Notes under the pieces: model-generated
What the model was told of the DNA's origin: nothing
The model's input: the letters and a program-made list of their open reading frames with translations, nothing else
Databases searched by the model: none
DNA from: Corynebacterium jeddahense
GTDB lineage: Bacteria; Actinomycetota; Actinomycetes; Mycobacteriales; Mycobacteriaceae
Direction of reading: 5' to 3'
NCBI RefSeq assembly: GCF_028609865.1
Contig: NZ_CP063194.1
Span: forward strand, 1,178,001 to 1,242,000
DNA: 64,000 nt
Program-made: the position numbers and the translations under genes
Shown: piece after piece, positions 52,717-61,918 of the stretch
How the letters are laid out: each line of letters begins with the position of its first letter
How positions within the stretch are numbered: position 1 is the first letter of the stretch

Positions 52717-52798
52717 TGCTAGCCCTCAACGAACCCGCCGGGGCGTTTCCCCAGGTCGCGTGTGACTCATGGGGCGCCGCCGACGCTGAGGGCTAGCA
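52717..52798. repeat. Long-range inverted repeat between convergent operons
   Basis: TGCTAGCCCTCAACG (52717-52731) is repeated inverted with one mismatch at 52784-52798, enclosing 52 nt that itself contains GGGGCGTTTCCCC. It could form a hairpin acting as a two-way terminator. Confidence 0.5.
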
Positions 52799-52829
52799 GC
52801 GCCTGTCCTGCAAGCCCCGGCCTGGAGCT

Positions 52830-53603
<774 letters not shown>

Positions 53604-53605
53604 GG

Positions 53606-54568
53606 CTAGCGTCCCTTCTTCTGCGGCTGCTCGACGATCTGCACGTTGTTGGGGATGGTGCCCTCGGCGTCGGCGAGCGACGCGAGCTGGCGGGCGGTGA
53701 GCTGGCGGGTCGCGCCGCGGTCAAAGTAGCGCTCGAGGTAGTGCTGGGCGACCATGAGCAGCGACGTGATGGCCAGGTACCACGTCGCGGCGACGAGCAG
53801 TAGCGGCACCGGCTCGAAGAGCGCGGCCGCGATGTCCATCGAGCGGCCGTAGAGCTCGAGGGAGTACGGCACCGCGACGACGAGAGAGGACGTCTTGAGC
53901 AAGGAGATGAACTCGTTGCCGGTGGGCGGGATGATGATGCGCATCGCCTGCGGTAGGACGGTGCGGCGCATCGTCTGCCCCCAGCTCATGCCGAGCGCCT
54001 TCGACGCCTCGACTTGGCCCTCCGGCACGGCGGAGACGCCGGAGCGGACGATCTCGGCCATGTAGGCCGCCTCGTTGAGCCCGAGCCCGACGACGGCGAG
54101 CGCGAACGCGGAGGAGGTGAACGGCTCGAGCGGGATGTCGGCGAAGCCGAGGTTGATCGTGTCGTAGATCGCGCCGATAAGGCCCCAGAACATGAGCTGG
54201 ACGTAGACCGGGGTGCCGCGGAAGATCCACAGGAACACCCAGGCCACCGTCTTGAACACGGGGTTCGGGCTCATCCGCATCACGGCGAGGAGTACGCCGC
54301 CGGCCACGCCGATGAGCATGGCCAGCAACGTGATCGCGATGGTGTGCAGCGCGGCGGTGGCGATGCGGGTGTCGAAGAGGTATTGGAAGTAGGTGTCCCA
54401 GCCGTAGGCGTCGTTACGCGCGGCACCGATGATGAACCACACGACGAGCGCGACGAGCACCGCCGCGAGCACCCAGCGCCCGGGGTGGCGCAGCGGCTTC
54501 GCCTCGATGCGCTGCGGGCGGGTGCGCTCGCCGCGCTGGGCGGCGTACTTGGAATAGGGGGTGCTCAT
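53606..54568 (-). CDS. Amino-acid ABC importer, permease
   Basis: 320 residues with about five transmembrane helices. The EAA-type loop that contacts the ATPase is visible in [31 protein letters not shown], and the HisM/GlnP pattern includes [13 protein letters not shown]. Cytoplasmic extensions occur at both ends (N-terminal [15 protein letters not shown]-terminal about 30 residues). Probably a homodimer, since only one permease gene is present. Confidence 0.93.
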   Translation of the reverse strand: MSTPYSKYAAQRGERTRPQRIEAKPLRHPGRWVLAAVLVALVVWFIIGAARNDAYGWDTYFQYLFDTRIATAALHTIAITLLAMLIGVAGGVLLAVMRMSPNPVFKTVAWVFLWIFRGTPVYVQLMFWGLIGAIYDTINLGFADIPLEPFTSSAFALAVVGLGLNEAAYMAEIVRSGVSAVPEGQVEASKALGMSWGQTMRRTVLPQAMRIIIPPTGNEFISLLKTSSLVVAVPYSLELYGRSMDIAAALFEPVPLLLVAATWYLAITSLLMVAQHYLERYFDRGATRQLTARQLASLADAEGTIPNNVQIVEQPQKKGR

Positions 54569-54569
54569 G

Positions 54570-55463
54570 TCACTTTCCTCCCACGGGGTGTTCGTTGATC
54601 AGGGCCGTATCCAGCAGGCCGCTCGTGATGTTCCACTGCTTGAGAATGCGGGCGTAGTCGCCGGTGTCGATGAGGTGCTGCATCGCCGCCGCCATTGCAG
54701 GGGCGAGCGGCGAGCCCTTCGGCACCGCGAAGCCGTACGGCGCGGCGTCGAACATGTCGCCGATCATCTCGAGCTTGCCGTCGGAGCGCTCCACCGCCCA
54801 CGCCGCGACGGGGGAGTCCGCGCTGTAGGCGTCCGCGCGGCCGACGAGCGCGGCGAGCGCGGCGTTGTCGGCGGTATCGAAGGCGAGCACGGTGATGGGG
54901 TCCTTGCCCGCCGCCTCGCACGCCTCGGACTTCGGGCGCACGTCGTCGGTGTCGGAGACTGTGGTGCGCTGCACCGCCACGGTGAGCCCGCAGGCGTTGT
55001 CTGGGTCGACGCCCGCGCCCGGCTGCGCGGCCCACTGCACGCCGGCGTAGAGGAAGTCGACGAAGTCGAAGGACTTCTGGCGCTCCTCGTTGTCGGTGAA
55101 CCCGGAGGAGCCGGCGTCGAGGCTGCCCGCGCTCACGGCGGGCAGGATCATGGAAAAGTCCATGTCGTCGACGTGAAAGTCCATCCCCATCACGGCCGCA
55201 ACGGCGCGCGCGAGGTCCATCTCCACCCCGATGATGTTGCCCGTGGAGTCCTTGTATTCGAACGGCGCGAAGGGGGGATTGGCGCCGACGTTGAGCACAC
55301 CGTCGGCGGCGACGTCGGGCGGCACCATCGCCGCGATCTCGGGCACGGCGTCCGGCACGATCGGCTCCCAGCCGTCGGGGGTGCCGCCTTCAGCGTTGGT
55401 GACGCAGCCCGCGAGCAGGCTGGTCGCGGCGAGCGCCGCAAATGTCGAGGTGGGATGTCGCAT
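54570..55463 (-). CDS. Amino-acid ABC importer, substrate-binding lipoprotein
   Basis: 297 residues. Lipobox SLLAGC (residues 15-20), then a periplasmic-type binding protein with NPPFAPFEYKDSTGNIIGVEMDLARAVA, MDFSMILPAVSAGSLDAGSSGFTDNEER and a C-terminal AMQHLIDTGDYARILKQWNI. The fold is that of polar/glutamate-type solute-binding proteins; the exact amino acid is not predictable by eye. First gene of the operon, with a leader of about 35-40 nt after a TAATAT -10 and an operator-like palindrome. Confidence 0.92.
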   Translation of the reverse strand: MRHPTSTFAALAATSLLAGCVTNAEGGTPDGWEPIVPDAVPEIAAMVPPDVAADGVLNVGANPPFAPFEYKDSTGNIIGVEMDLARAVAAVMGMDFHVDDMDFSMILPAVSAGSLDAGSSGFTDNEERQKSFDFVDFLYAGVQWAAQPGAGVDPDNACGLTVAVQRTTVSDTDDVRPKSEACEAAGKDPITVLAFDTADNAALAALVGRADAYSADSPVAAWAVERSDGKLEMIGDMFDAAPYGFAVPKGSPLAPAMAAAMQHLIDTGDYARILKQWNITSGLLDTALINEHPVGGK

Positions 55464-55490
55464 GGCTCGTTTCCATCGGGGATGAATAAT

Positions 55491-55509
55491 TACGATTTAT
55501 CGTATATTA
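55491..55509 (-). promoter_or_regulatory. Promoter -10 and operator-like palindrome of the ABC operon
   Basis: On the minus strand TAATAT (55509-55504) is followed at once by TACGATAAATCGTA (55504-55491), a palindrome with 6-bp arms and 2-nt centre that would cover the transcription start. The regulator is unknown. Confidence 0.5.
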
Positions 55510-55547
55510 CACCCCGGGCCAATGCGTATCGACGCACCTCCGGCAAG

Positions 55548-56177
55548 CTACCGCTGCGCCATCCGGATCCCGCGCATGATGAGCTCGATGATCTGGCCGA
55601 TGACGGCGATGCCGATGACCGTGGAGAGCCACACCGAGGTCGCCTGGCTCGAACCCGCGGACGACATCGCGAAGTCCCCGGTGAACAAGCCCTCCCACAT
55701 CATCGAGGAGCCCTGCGCCTCCTGTTTGAGCAGCTCGATCGGGTTCGCGGTGTCCGGGATCGAGGAGTTCGCGGCCCACGCCTGCGCGACGTTCGGATCC
55801 TCGCCGTTCGCCGGCTTGCCCGTGACCTCGAGGAACATCTCGGAGCTGGAGACCTTCTTCAGCGGGTTCTTCTCCGGGTCGATGTAGAGGGGGTCGTTCT
55901 CCGGGTCGAGCTTAAGGTCGGAGGAGGAGCCTGCGCCGTCCTTGTTCGCGGAACCGGAGGCGTCGGAAAGGTCCTGGAACGCCTTCGCTGCGTCCACGAG
56001 GGCCTTTTCGCCGTCCGGGTTCGTCGTACCCGTGGCGTTGTCGTTGCTCGCGGGCTTGTCGCTATCCGCGGCGTTCGACGCCCCAGTCGTGTCGGTCTGG
56101 GCGAAGGCCGGCACGGGGGCGAGGGTGGTGAAAACGAGTGCTCCGGCGACCGCGCCGGCGAGGTAGGTCTTGCGCAT
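55548..56177 (-). CDS. Secreted protein with C-terminal membrane anchor, unknown
   Basis: 209 residues. A signal peptide MRKTYLAGAVAGALVFTTLAPVPAFAQ is followed by an Asp/Asn/Ser-rich region, a segment DLKLDPENDPLYIDPEKNPLKKVSSSEMF, and a C-terminal hydrophobic helix (VWLSTVIGIAVIGQIIELIM) ending RGIRMAQR. ATG 56177 lies 7 nt after TATGAT on the minus strand (leaderless); ATG 56189 with GGGAG upstream is an alternative. It is divergent from a small, similarly built but frameshifted gene. Function not recognised. Confidence 0.68.
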   Translation of the reverse strand: MRKTYLAGAVAGALVFTTLAPVPAFAQTDTTGASNAADSDKPASNDNATGTTNPDGEKALVDAAKAFQDLSDASGSANKDGAGSSSDLKLDPENDPLYIDPEKNPLKKVSSSEMFLEVTGKPANGEDPNVAQAWAANSSIPDTANPIELLKQEAQGSSMMWEGLFTGDFAMSSAGSSQATSVWLSTVIGIAVIGQIIELIMRGIRMAQR

Positions 56178-56229
56178 AGCGGGTATCATAACTGCTCCCG
56201 CGCGGCCGTGAACAGGTAGCATCATGCCC

Positions 56230-56557
56230 ATGAACCGCGCCCGCCCCGCACTTGCTCTCGCGACGAGCCTGTCCCTCGCCGCCCCGGTGGCGGCCCCGTA
56301 CATCGCACCGAATGCCGCGCCGTCCGCTGCCGGCGGGCGCGTCTGCGCCGGCGCGGCAGGCACCCGCGGCGGCGCTGGAACCGGCCCTGGATAAGGTCTC
56401 GGACATTATCATCGCGGCGACCGACTCGCTGTCGGCGAAACTCGGCATCTCCGAGGCGGCGTCCACCGCTATCTGGGCAGTGCTGTTTGTGGTCGGCCTC
56501 CTCGGGTTCTACGGTCCGCAGCTCGCCGAGCAGTTCGGAATCACGCTGCCGTTCTAG
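56230..56557 (+). pseudogene. Small secreted membrane protein interrupted by a frameshift
   Basis: Frame 1 from ATG 56230 gives a signal peptide (MNRARPALALATSLSLAAPV ... APNAAPSAAG) and ends at TAA 56394. From about 56320, frame 2 reads GASAPARQAPAAALEPALDKVSD, then a C-terminal helix (TAIWAVLFVVGLLGFYGPQL) and stops at 56557. A one-base change near 56320 in the GC-rich stretch would join them into about 110 residues. ATG 56230 lies 7 nt after TAGCAT, so the start looks real. Either a sequencing error or a real mutation. Confidence 0.6.
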
Positions 56558-56560
56558 CCG

Positions 56561-57772
56561 CTACGCGATGCGGTGGAGCGAACGCTTGCCCGCGAAGAGC
56601 ACGATGAGCGAGACCGCGAGCGAGACTGCGCCCACCCAGTAGGGCACGCCGGCGCCGTACGACGCGGCGAGCGGCCCAGAGACGGCCGGGGCGACCGCGC
56701 CTCCGAGGAAGCGCATGCCCGAGTAGCTCGAGGACGCAACGTTGCGCGGCATCTCGGTCGCCTCCATAACCGCCTCGGTGAGCACGGTGTTGAACACGCC
56801 GATAAAGACGCCGGCGATGATGACCAAAGTGATCACCGCGGTGAGGTTGTGTACGCCGAAGCCGAGGGCGGCAAGGACCACGCCGAAGCTGGTGAGGATG
56901 GTCACCAGCACCGGCATGAGCCCGAAAGCCCGGGTCAGGCGTGGCGCGAGGAAGACCGCCGAGAGCGCGAGCGCGAGGCCCCAGCCGAAGAAGACGAACC
57001 CGAGCTCGGTCGCGCCGAAGTCGCGGCCGGCCTCAGCCGCGGCCTCGTCGATCGGGTAGGGGGAGTAGGCGAGCAGCGTGAAGAATCCGTAGTTGTAGAA
57101 AAATGCCACGAGCCCGAGCGTGAACAGCGCCGGGTCTTTCACCGCGGCGAGGCCCGCGGCGAGCTCGACCGGCTCGGGGGTGTGCTCCGCCTTCTTCAGC
57201 AGCAGTGCGATGGCGGCGAAGCCGATGGCCATGAGCACCGCGGTGCCGTAGAACGGTGCGCGCCAGCTGATGCTGCCGAGCACCCCGCCGAGTAGCGGGC
57301 CGACGGCCATGCCGATGCCCATCGCGGCCTCGTAGAGGATGACGGCCTCACCCGAGTGCCCGGCCGCGGCGCCGACGATGGCCGCGAGCGCGGTGGAAAT
57401 GAACAGCGCGTTGCCCAGGCCCCAGCCGGCGCGGAAGCCGATGATCGCGTCCACGGAGCCGGCCGCGCCGGAGAGGAATGCGAACACGACGATGAGCGCG
57501 AGGCCGATCAAGAGCGTGCGCTTGACGCCGATGCGCGAGGAGATAAACGCGCTGAAGAACATCGCGATCGCGGTGATGAGCAGGTAGCTCGTGAACAGCA
57601 GCATCGTCTGCGTCGGCGTTGCGTTGAGCTCGCGCGAGATCGCGGGCAGGATCGGATCCACCAGGCCGATGCCCATGAAGGACACGGCGCAGGCGAAGGC
57701 GAGCGCCCACACGGCGATGGGCTGTTTCAGGATGGAATGGGGTTCGGTTTCAACGTGTGGCGTGTCCGTCAC
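56561..57772 (-). CDS. MFS drug-efflux-type transporter
   Basis: 403 residues, 12 transmembrane helices, DHA1-like. Motif A between helices 2 and 3 is SSRIGVKRTLLIG and motif C-like glycines lie in helix 5 (YEAAMGIGMAVGPLLGGVLG). Its GTG start overlaps the MarR stop by 4 nt, so both are co-translated, and substrate-responsive control by that regulator is expected. Substrate unknown. Confidence 0.87.
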   Translation of the reverse strand: MTDTPHVETEPHSILKQPIAVWALAFACAVSFMGIGLVDPILPAISRELNATPTQTMLLFTSYLLITAIAMFFSAFISSRIGVKRTLLIGLALIVVFAFLSGAAGSVDAIIGFRAGWGLGNALFISTALAAIVGAAAGHSGEAVILYEAAMGIGMAVGPLLGGVLGSISWRAPFYGTAVLMAIGFAAIALLLKKAEHTPEPVELAAGLAAVKDPALFTLGLVAFFYNYGFFTLLAYSPYPIDEAAAEAGRDFGATELGFVFFGWGLALALSAVFLAPRLTRAFGLMPVLVTILTSFGVVLAALGFGVHNLTAVITLVIIAGVFIGVFNTVLTEAVMEATEMPRNVASSSYSGMRFLGGAVAPAVSGPLAASYGAGVPYWVGAVSLAVSLIVLFAGKRSLHRIA

Positions 57773-58224
57773 GCGCGGCCTCCTTTGCGGTCTCGGAGTT
57801 GTTCGGTGAGTTTCGGTAGCAGCGCCGCGGCGCTCTGCAGCGTCTCGACGTCACCAGGGGAGAGATCCCGGAACATCGGCACGACCTGCCTCGCCGAGGC
57901 GTCGCGGTAGTCGCGCACGACGCGGCGGCCGGCATCGGTCACGGTCAGCTCGCTCGCCCGCGCGTCGTCGGGGGCGGGGGCGCGGTCGACGAGGCCGTCG
58001 TCGACAAGCCGCTTGATCGCTTGGCTCATCGACGGCTGCGTGATGCCCTCGCGCCTCGCGAGCTCCCCGACGCGCAGGCCGGGTTCGCGCTCGAGCGTGG
58101 CGAGGACGCGCAGCGAGACGTAGGAGAGCTCGGTGCCGGTCGCCTGGAAGACGGCGCGTGCGAAGTGGCTGCCCGCGGAGACGAGGTCGACGGCGAGCGA
58201 GGCGAGATCCTGATCCGATTGCAT
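57769..58224 (-). CDS. MarR-family transcriptional regulator
   Basis: 151 residues. The winged helix is visible in LRVLATLEREPGLRVGELARREGITQPSMSQAIKRLVDDGLVDRAPAPDDARASELTVT, with the wing DDARAS. It probably represses its own operon with the MFS gene and is released by the exported compound. ATG 58224 is chosen because TATAGT ends 6 nt before it on the minus strand; GTG 58230 is the alternative. A palindromic operator overlaps this -10. Confidence 0.87.
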   Translation of the reverse strand: MQSDQDLASLAVDLVSAGSHFARAVFQATGTELSYVSLRVLATLEREPGLRVGELARREGITQPSMSQAIKRLVDDGLVDRAPAPDDARASELTVTDAGRRVVRDYRDASARQVVPMFRDLSPGDVETLQSAAALLPKLTEQLRDRKGGRA

Positions 58225-58232
58225 AGGCACAC

Positions 58233-58251
58233 TATATAGTTAGGCTATATA
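58233..58251. promoter_or_regulatory. Palindromic MarR operator
   Basis: A perfect inverted repeat, TATATAG-TTAGG-CTATATA (7-bp arms, 5-nt centre), overlaps the -10 of the MarR/MFS operon. The size fits a MarR dimer site. Confidence 0.6.
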
Positions 58252-58351
58252 AAAGCAAACTGTGGGATCCTGAAGAACGGCTGCCGGGCGGCGCCCGGGG
58301 CAGATACGATCCCTCGGTCACGTGACTGAAAACGGAAAGTAGAACCCCCAG

Positions 58352-59035
58352 GTGTCAACAGTGTCTACAGTGCTCCAACCACACGAAACAGCCGGCCAAA
58401 CCGGGCCCGCGGCACTGACGAAGCCGCGGAGGGTGGGCGATTTCACGCGGGACAAGGACACCTACCCGGCGGGCGAGCGTAGCCGCGCGTGGGGCATGAC
58501 CATGCCGTGGCGCTCCTTCGGCCGGACCGTCGTCCTCGCCGTGTGCATCCTGTTCGTCTACTTCTCAATCCTCGCGGTGGTCTACACCGCGTTCCACACG
58601 GACTACCGCTTCCTCGTCATCGCGTCCCGGCCGCTGACGCTGCGCTGGTTCCTCGTCGCGTGCGAGTACGTGCCCGTGATGTTCGTCTTCTACTTCGCCA
58701 ACTCCCTGCGCGCTGCGGTGGGCACGCGCTACCGCGACGTTCCGGCGTGGCAGACGTACCTCATCGCGGCGGTTGCGAACTCCCTCGGCCTCGCCGCCAT
58801 CTTCGTGGTGCAGTACGCAGTCTTCACCGCGACCAGCACGGTGCACTGGACCGACGACTGGCTCTACGTGAACATGCTGCAGTCGATCCTGCCGATGATG
58901 ATCCTGCTGCCGATCATGAACAAGCTGTTCTACTCGCAGACCGGCCGCGCGTGGCTCGGCCCCCTCGTGCTCACCCCGCTGTTTGTCACGATGTCGCTTG
59001 GCGGCAGCGTGGCCTACATCCCGGGCCTGGCGTAG
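58352..59035 (+). CDS. Polytopic membrane protein, unknown
   Basis: 227 residues. The first about 50 are soluble and charged, followed by five or six transmembrane helices (VLAVCILFVYFSILAVVYTAF; YVPVMFVFYFANSL; TYLIAAVANSLGLAAIFVVQY; LQSILPMMILLPIMNKLFY; LVLTPLFVTMSLGGSVAYI). No family recognised. GTG 58352 is used; a GTG three codons later is equally possible. It ends one base before the distal att-like repeat, so it marks the left border of the inserted element. Confidence 0.65.
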   Translation: MSTVSTVLQPHETAGQTGPAALTKPRRVGDFTRDKDTYPAGERSRAWGMTMPWRSFGRTVVLAVCILFVYFSILAVVYTAFHTDYRFLVIASRPLTLRWFLVACEYVPVMFVFYFANSLRAAVGTRYRDVPAWQTYLIAAVANSLGLAAIFVVQYAVFTATSTVHWTDDWLYVNMLQSILPMMILLPIMNKLFYSQTGRAWLGPLVLTPLFVTMSLGGSVAYIPGLA

Positions 59036-59036
59036 T

Positions 59037-59102
59037 GCCTGACCTCGTGGTTGCTGGTTGCTGGAGTGTAATAATTCGTGCCCCAGGTGAGACCCGAACT
59101 CA
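59037..59102. repeat. att-like repeat, distal copy (tRNA-Leu 3' end remnant)
   Basis: 66 bp matching 62542-62607 with 7 mismatches. The last 24 nt (59079-59102) correspond to the 3' end and T arm of the tRNA-Leu gene at 62584-62657, but nothing of the rest of the tRNA follows. This is what remains after integration at a tRNA 3' end. Confidence 0.75.
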
Positions 59103-59227
59103 TCGTCGACAGCGAAAACTGCAGGCCCGCCCAATGTGTCTGTCATTGCGACGGGCCAGCCAGAGCGCGAAACCCACGGCCCCTCGGCCATCGAGCTGTA
59201 CGCTCAAGGTGAGAGAAGGGAGCCCCT

Positions 59228-60565
59228 ATGTCTACTGCTATCGGAGCTGATGGCGCATCGAATCCCGGGGCGGGCGGTTTTTCTGGTGAAGACATCGCCG
59301 CCAGCGAGAAGCTGTCCGGAATCTATCTGCGGGTGGCCGTCGGTGCGCTGCTAGTCAATATCGCGATGGCCGTGTCGTTCACGGCGATGAGCTTTTTCAC
59401 CCCGGTGATCTTGTCGCAATTCCCGGAGTTCACGAGCTCGTCATTCCTCGTCTACTACACGCTGCTCGGTGTGTCATCGGCCTTGGCGATGCCAGTGGCA
59501 GGTCAGCTGGTGGACAAGCTGAAGGCACAGGGACTGCTCATTATCGGCGGAATCATTGCTGCGGTGGGGCTAATCATCTTTGGGCTGTCAACGTCGCTGT
59601 GGATGTTCTACCTCGCGGGCATCGTGATCGGTGTCGGTGTGGGCCTTTCTGCACAGTATGTGCCTATCGTTGTGGTCAACCGATGGTTCTTCCGGAATAA
59701 GGGCACCATCATGGGTGTCGTCTTGGCTGGCTCCGGGGTGGGAGGCATGATCCTCGGAATCGGCATGCCATATCTCTTGGATTCAGTCGGCTGGCGCGCC
59801 GCCTCATTCTTCCTCGCGGCATTCATGGCGGCGTTCACGATACTTCCGGCGATCTTCCTGGTGCGCAACTCCCCACTGGATTATCAAATCCCGGGCTACG
59901 GCGAGACGGCTGTCAACGCTGATGAAGCCGCCGACGTCTCCGGAGTCGAGCCGGGCTTGACCCAAAAAGAAGCGTTCTCGGTGCCCTGGTTCTACGTGCT
60001 CATCGCGTCCTACTTTCTCTTCGGCATGACGTACGCGATGACGCAGCACTTTGTGGCGTACCTGTCTGGCACTCCGTGGGGCATCTTTGTCTCCTCCAGC
60101 AAGATCTCCGCGGTGGTCATCACCGCGACTCTGAGTTTGATCGTGTTCAAACCGCTGATCGGCTGGTTGATCGACAAGATGGGGCTTCTACCGGCGATGT
60201 GGCTGACCTTGGGAGTGGCCGGTGTTGCGGTGTTCATCTCCACCTGGGTCACCTACTTCATTCCGTACCTTGTCCTCATCGTCATTATGTCCCTGGGCAC
60301 TTCGAACGGTACGGTGTCTCCCCCACTCGTCGCGCAGGCGACGTTCGGGCAGCGGGACTTCTCTAAGATCTGGGGTGTGCTCGGCATGGCCTACCCCATC
60401 GGCTTGGCGGTAGGAACACCGTTGTGGGGAGCGTTCCCAGACAAATTCGGTTCTTATGGTGCCGGCTTCGTCCTCGTCCCGTTCGTGACGGTCATCTTCA
60501 TGATCGGATTCACGCTCTCGGTCAAGAAAACCCGCAAGCTGTGGGCGAAGAATCAGAAGAAGTAG
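59228..60565 (+). CDS. MFS transporter, oxalate/formate antiporter (OFA) type
   Basis: 445 residues, 12 transmembrane helices. The OFA features are SSSFLVYYTLLGVSSALAMP and GVGVGLSAQYVPIVVVNRWFFRNKGTIMGVVLAGSGVGG (helix 4-5 region) and KPLIGWLIDKMG between helices 8 and 9. It likely exchanges or imports a small carboxylate; substrate unknown. AAGGGAG lies 6 nt before ATG 59228. Convergent with an amidohydrolase gene across a strong hairpin; both are cargo of the inserted element. Confidence 0.85.
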   Translation: MSTAIGADGASNPGAGGFSGEDIAASEKLSGIYLRVAVGALLVNIAMAVSFTAMSFFTPVILSQFPEFTSSSFLVYYTLLGVSSALAMPVAGQLVDKLKAQGLLIIGGIIAAVGLIIFGLSTSLWMFYLAGIVIGVGVGLSAQYVPIVVVNRWFFRNKGTIMGVVLAGSGVGGMILGIGMPYLLDSVGWRAASFFLAAFMAAFTILPAIFLVRNSPLDYQIPGYGETAVNADEAADVSGVEPGLTQKEAFSVPWFYVLIASYFLFGMTYAMTQHFVAYLSGTPWGIFVSSSKISAVVITATLSLIVFKPLIGWLIDKMGLLPAMWLTLGVAGVAVFISTWVTYFIPYLVLIVIMSLGTSNGTVSPPLVAQATFGQRDFSKIWGVLGMAYPIGLAVGTPLWGAFPDKFGSYGAGFVLVPFVTVIFMIGFTLSVKKTRKLWAKNQKK

Positions 60566-60604
60566 CTCGCAGACATCAGCGCTAGCATCGTGCCGACACA
60601 TGAA

Positions 60605-60635
60605 ATCGGCCCCGAGGGGAAGCCTCGGGGCCGAT
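60605..60635. terminator. Bidirectional hairpin between convergent cargo genes
   Basis: A perfect 13-bp stem, ATCGGCCCCGAGG (60605-60617) with CCTCGGGGCCGAT (60623-60635), loop GGAAG, between the stops at 60565 and 60658. There is no T-run on either side. Confidence 0.65.
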
Positions 60636-60657
60636 AGTCGATAAGCGGGGGCGCGCC

Positions 60658-61863
60658 TTAATCCTTGGCCATGACCGTGGCTGCGGCGAGGAGCACAGAC
60701 ATGGAGCCGCGGTCGAGAGTCGGCTGGAGCTGCGGGAGGAAACCCTTGTTGTGGTTGGGCGGACCGTCGTGGCCCTCCTCGAATCCGGACCAGGCAATGA
60801 AGACATAGGGGGCATCCCAGGCGTTCGGGATGACCGGGAAATCCTCGGAGCCGGATAAGCCGGTGCCCCATCCGACCAGTTCTTCGCCGAAGTAATCGGT
60901 GAAAGTGTCCTTAAGGCGCTCGGTCAGATCCCTGTCGTTGTAGATCACGGGGACGGAATCGAGGTATTCGAACTCAGGCGGCTCCGGACAGTTACCGGCC
61001 TCGCACTCGGCGGTGATGACGCGTTTCATGATGTCCTGGATCTGTTCGGAGATCTCGTCGGTTGAGGCACGCGTGTTGATTCCGAGCTCGACGAGATCGC
61101 AGATCGAGTTGGACGACGTTCCGCCGTGGATAGATCCCACCGAGATCACGCCAATCTCGAGCGGGTCGATCTCGCGGGCTACCGCAGCTTGCAGTCGGGT
61201 GACAATCGTCCCCGCGGTTGGAATCGGGTCGATTGCGCGGTGCGGAAGGGAGCCGTGGCCGGATTTTCCGTGGATGCGAACCTTCCAGTTCGACGCGGCG
61301 GTAGTCATTCGTCCCGGCGTGAAGGCGAAGCCGAGCGGCGGGTCTTCGGCTAGAACGTGCTGGCCGAACACGTAATCCGGCTTAGGCAACCGTTGAACAA
61401 GGCCGTCCTCCACCATTCGGCGGGCCCCGCCCCCAGCTTCCTCGCCGGGTTGGAAAAGGGCGATGAAGGTACCCGACCAAGCGTCTTTATTGCGGACGAG
61501 CGCATTCACGGCACCGAGATGCGCGGCGGTGTGCATGTCGTGACCGCACGCATGCATGACACCTTGCTCGGCCGGCACGGCGTAATCGGCTCCAGTGTCT
61601 TCGGCGATCGGCAGCGCGTCGTGGTCGGACCGGAACAAGACGGTCGGGCCGTCGCCATTCTCGATGACAGCGACTTTGCCGGTCCCCGCGAATGTCTGCA
61701 CCTCGAGCCCCATGCGTTTGAGCTCTTCTTCGATGCGGGCGGCTGTCTCATGCTCCTCCATGGACAACTCCGGGTTCCGGTGGAACCACTTATACAGCTC
61801 TTCCCGCTCGGCACGAGTTTCCTCCAGCGTGGCTGATAATTTCTCGATGTTCTCGTTGACCAT
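60658..61863 (-). CDS. M20-family amidohydrolase (aminoacylase/hippurate-hydrolase-like)
   Basis: 401 residues. The metal-binding motifs of M20D are VLFRSDHDALPI, GVMHACGHDMHTAAHLG and FQPGEEAGGGARRM; the dimerisation domain contains GKSGHGSLPHRAIDP and the last ligand region is LSGSEDFPVI. Such enzymes cleave N-acyl or amide bonds of amino acid conjugates; the exact substrate is unknown but might be imported by the neighbouring transporter. ATG 61863 has GGAGGG 6 nt upstream; ATG 61884 is the alternative. Confidence 0.87.
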   Translation of the reverse strand: MVNENIEKLSATLEETRAEREELYKWFHRNPELSMEEHETAARIEEELKRMGLEVQTFAGTGKVAVIENGDGPTVLFRSDHDALPIAEDTGADYAVPAEQGVMHACGHDMHTAAHLGAVNALVRNKDAWSGTFIALFQPGEEAGGGARRMVEDGLVQRLPKPDYVFGQHVLAEDPPLGFAFTPGRMTTAASNWKVRIHGKSGHGSLPHRAIDPIPTAGTIVTRLQAAVAREIDPLEIGVISVGSIHGGTSSNSICDLVELGINTRASTDEISEQIQDIMKRVITAECEAGNCPEPPEFEYLDSVPVIYNDRDLTERLKDTFTDYFGEELVGWGTGLSGSEDFPVIPNAWDAPYVFIAWSGFEEGHDGPPNHNKGFLPQLQPTLDRGSMSVLLAAATVMAKD

Positions 61864-61918
61864 GAATTTCCCTCCGTTCTGCAAGTGGTGGCAGCACCAC
61901 GTTCACGTTTAAGTCTAG

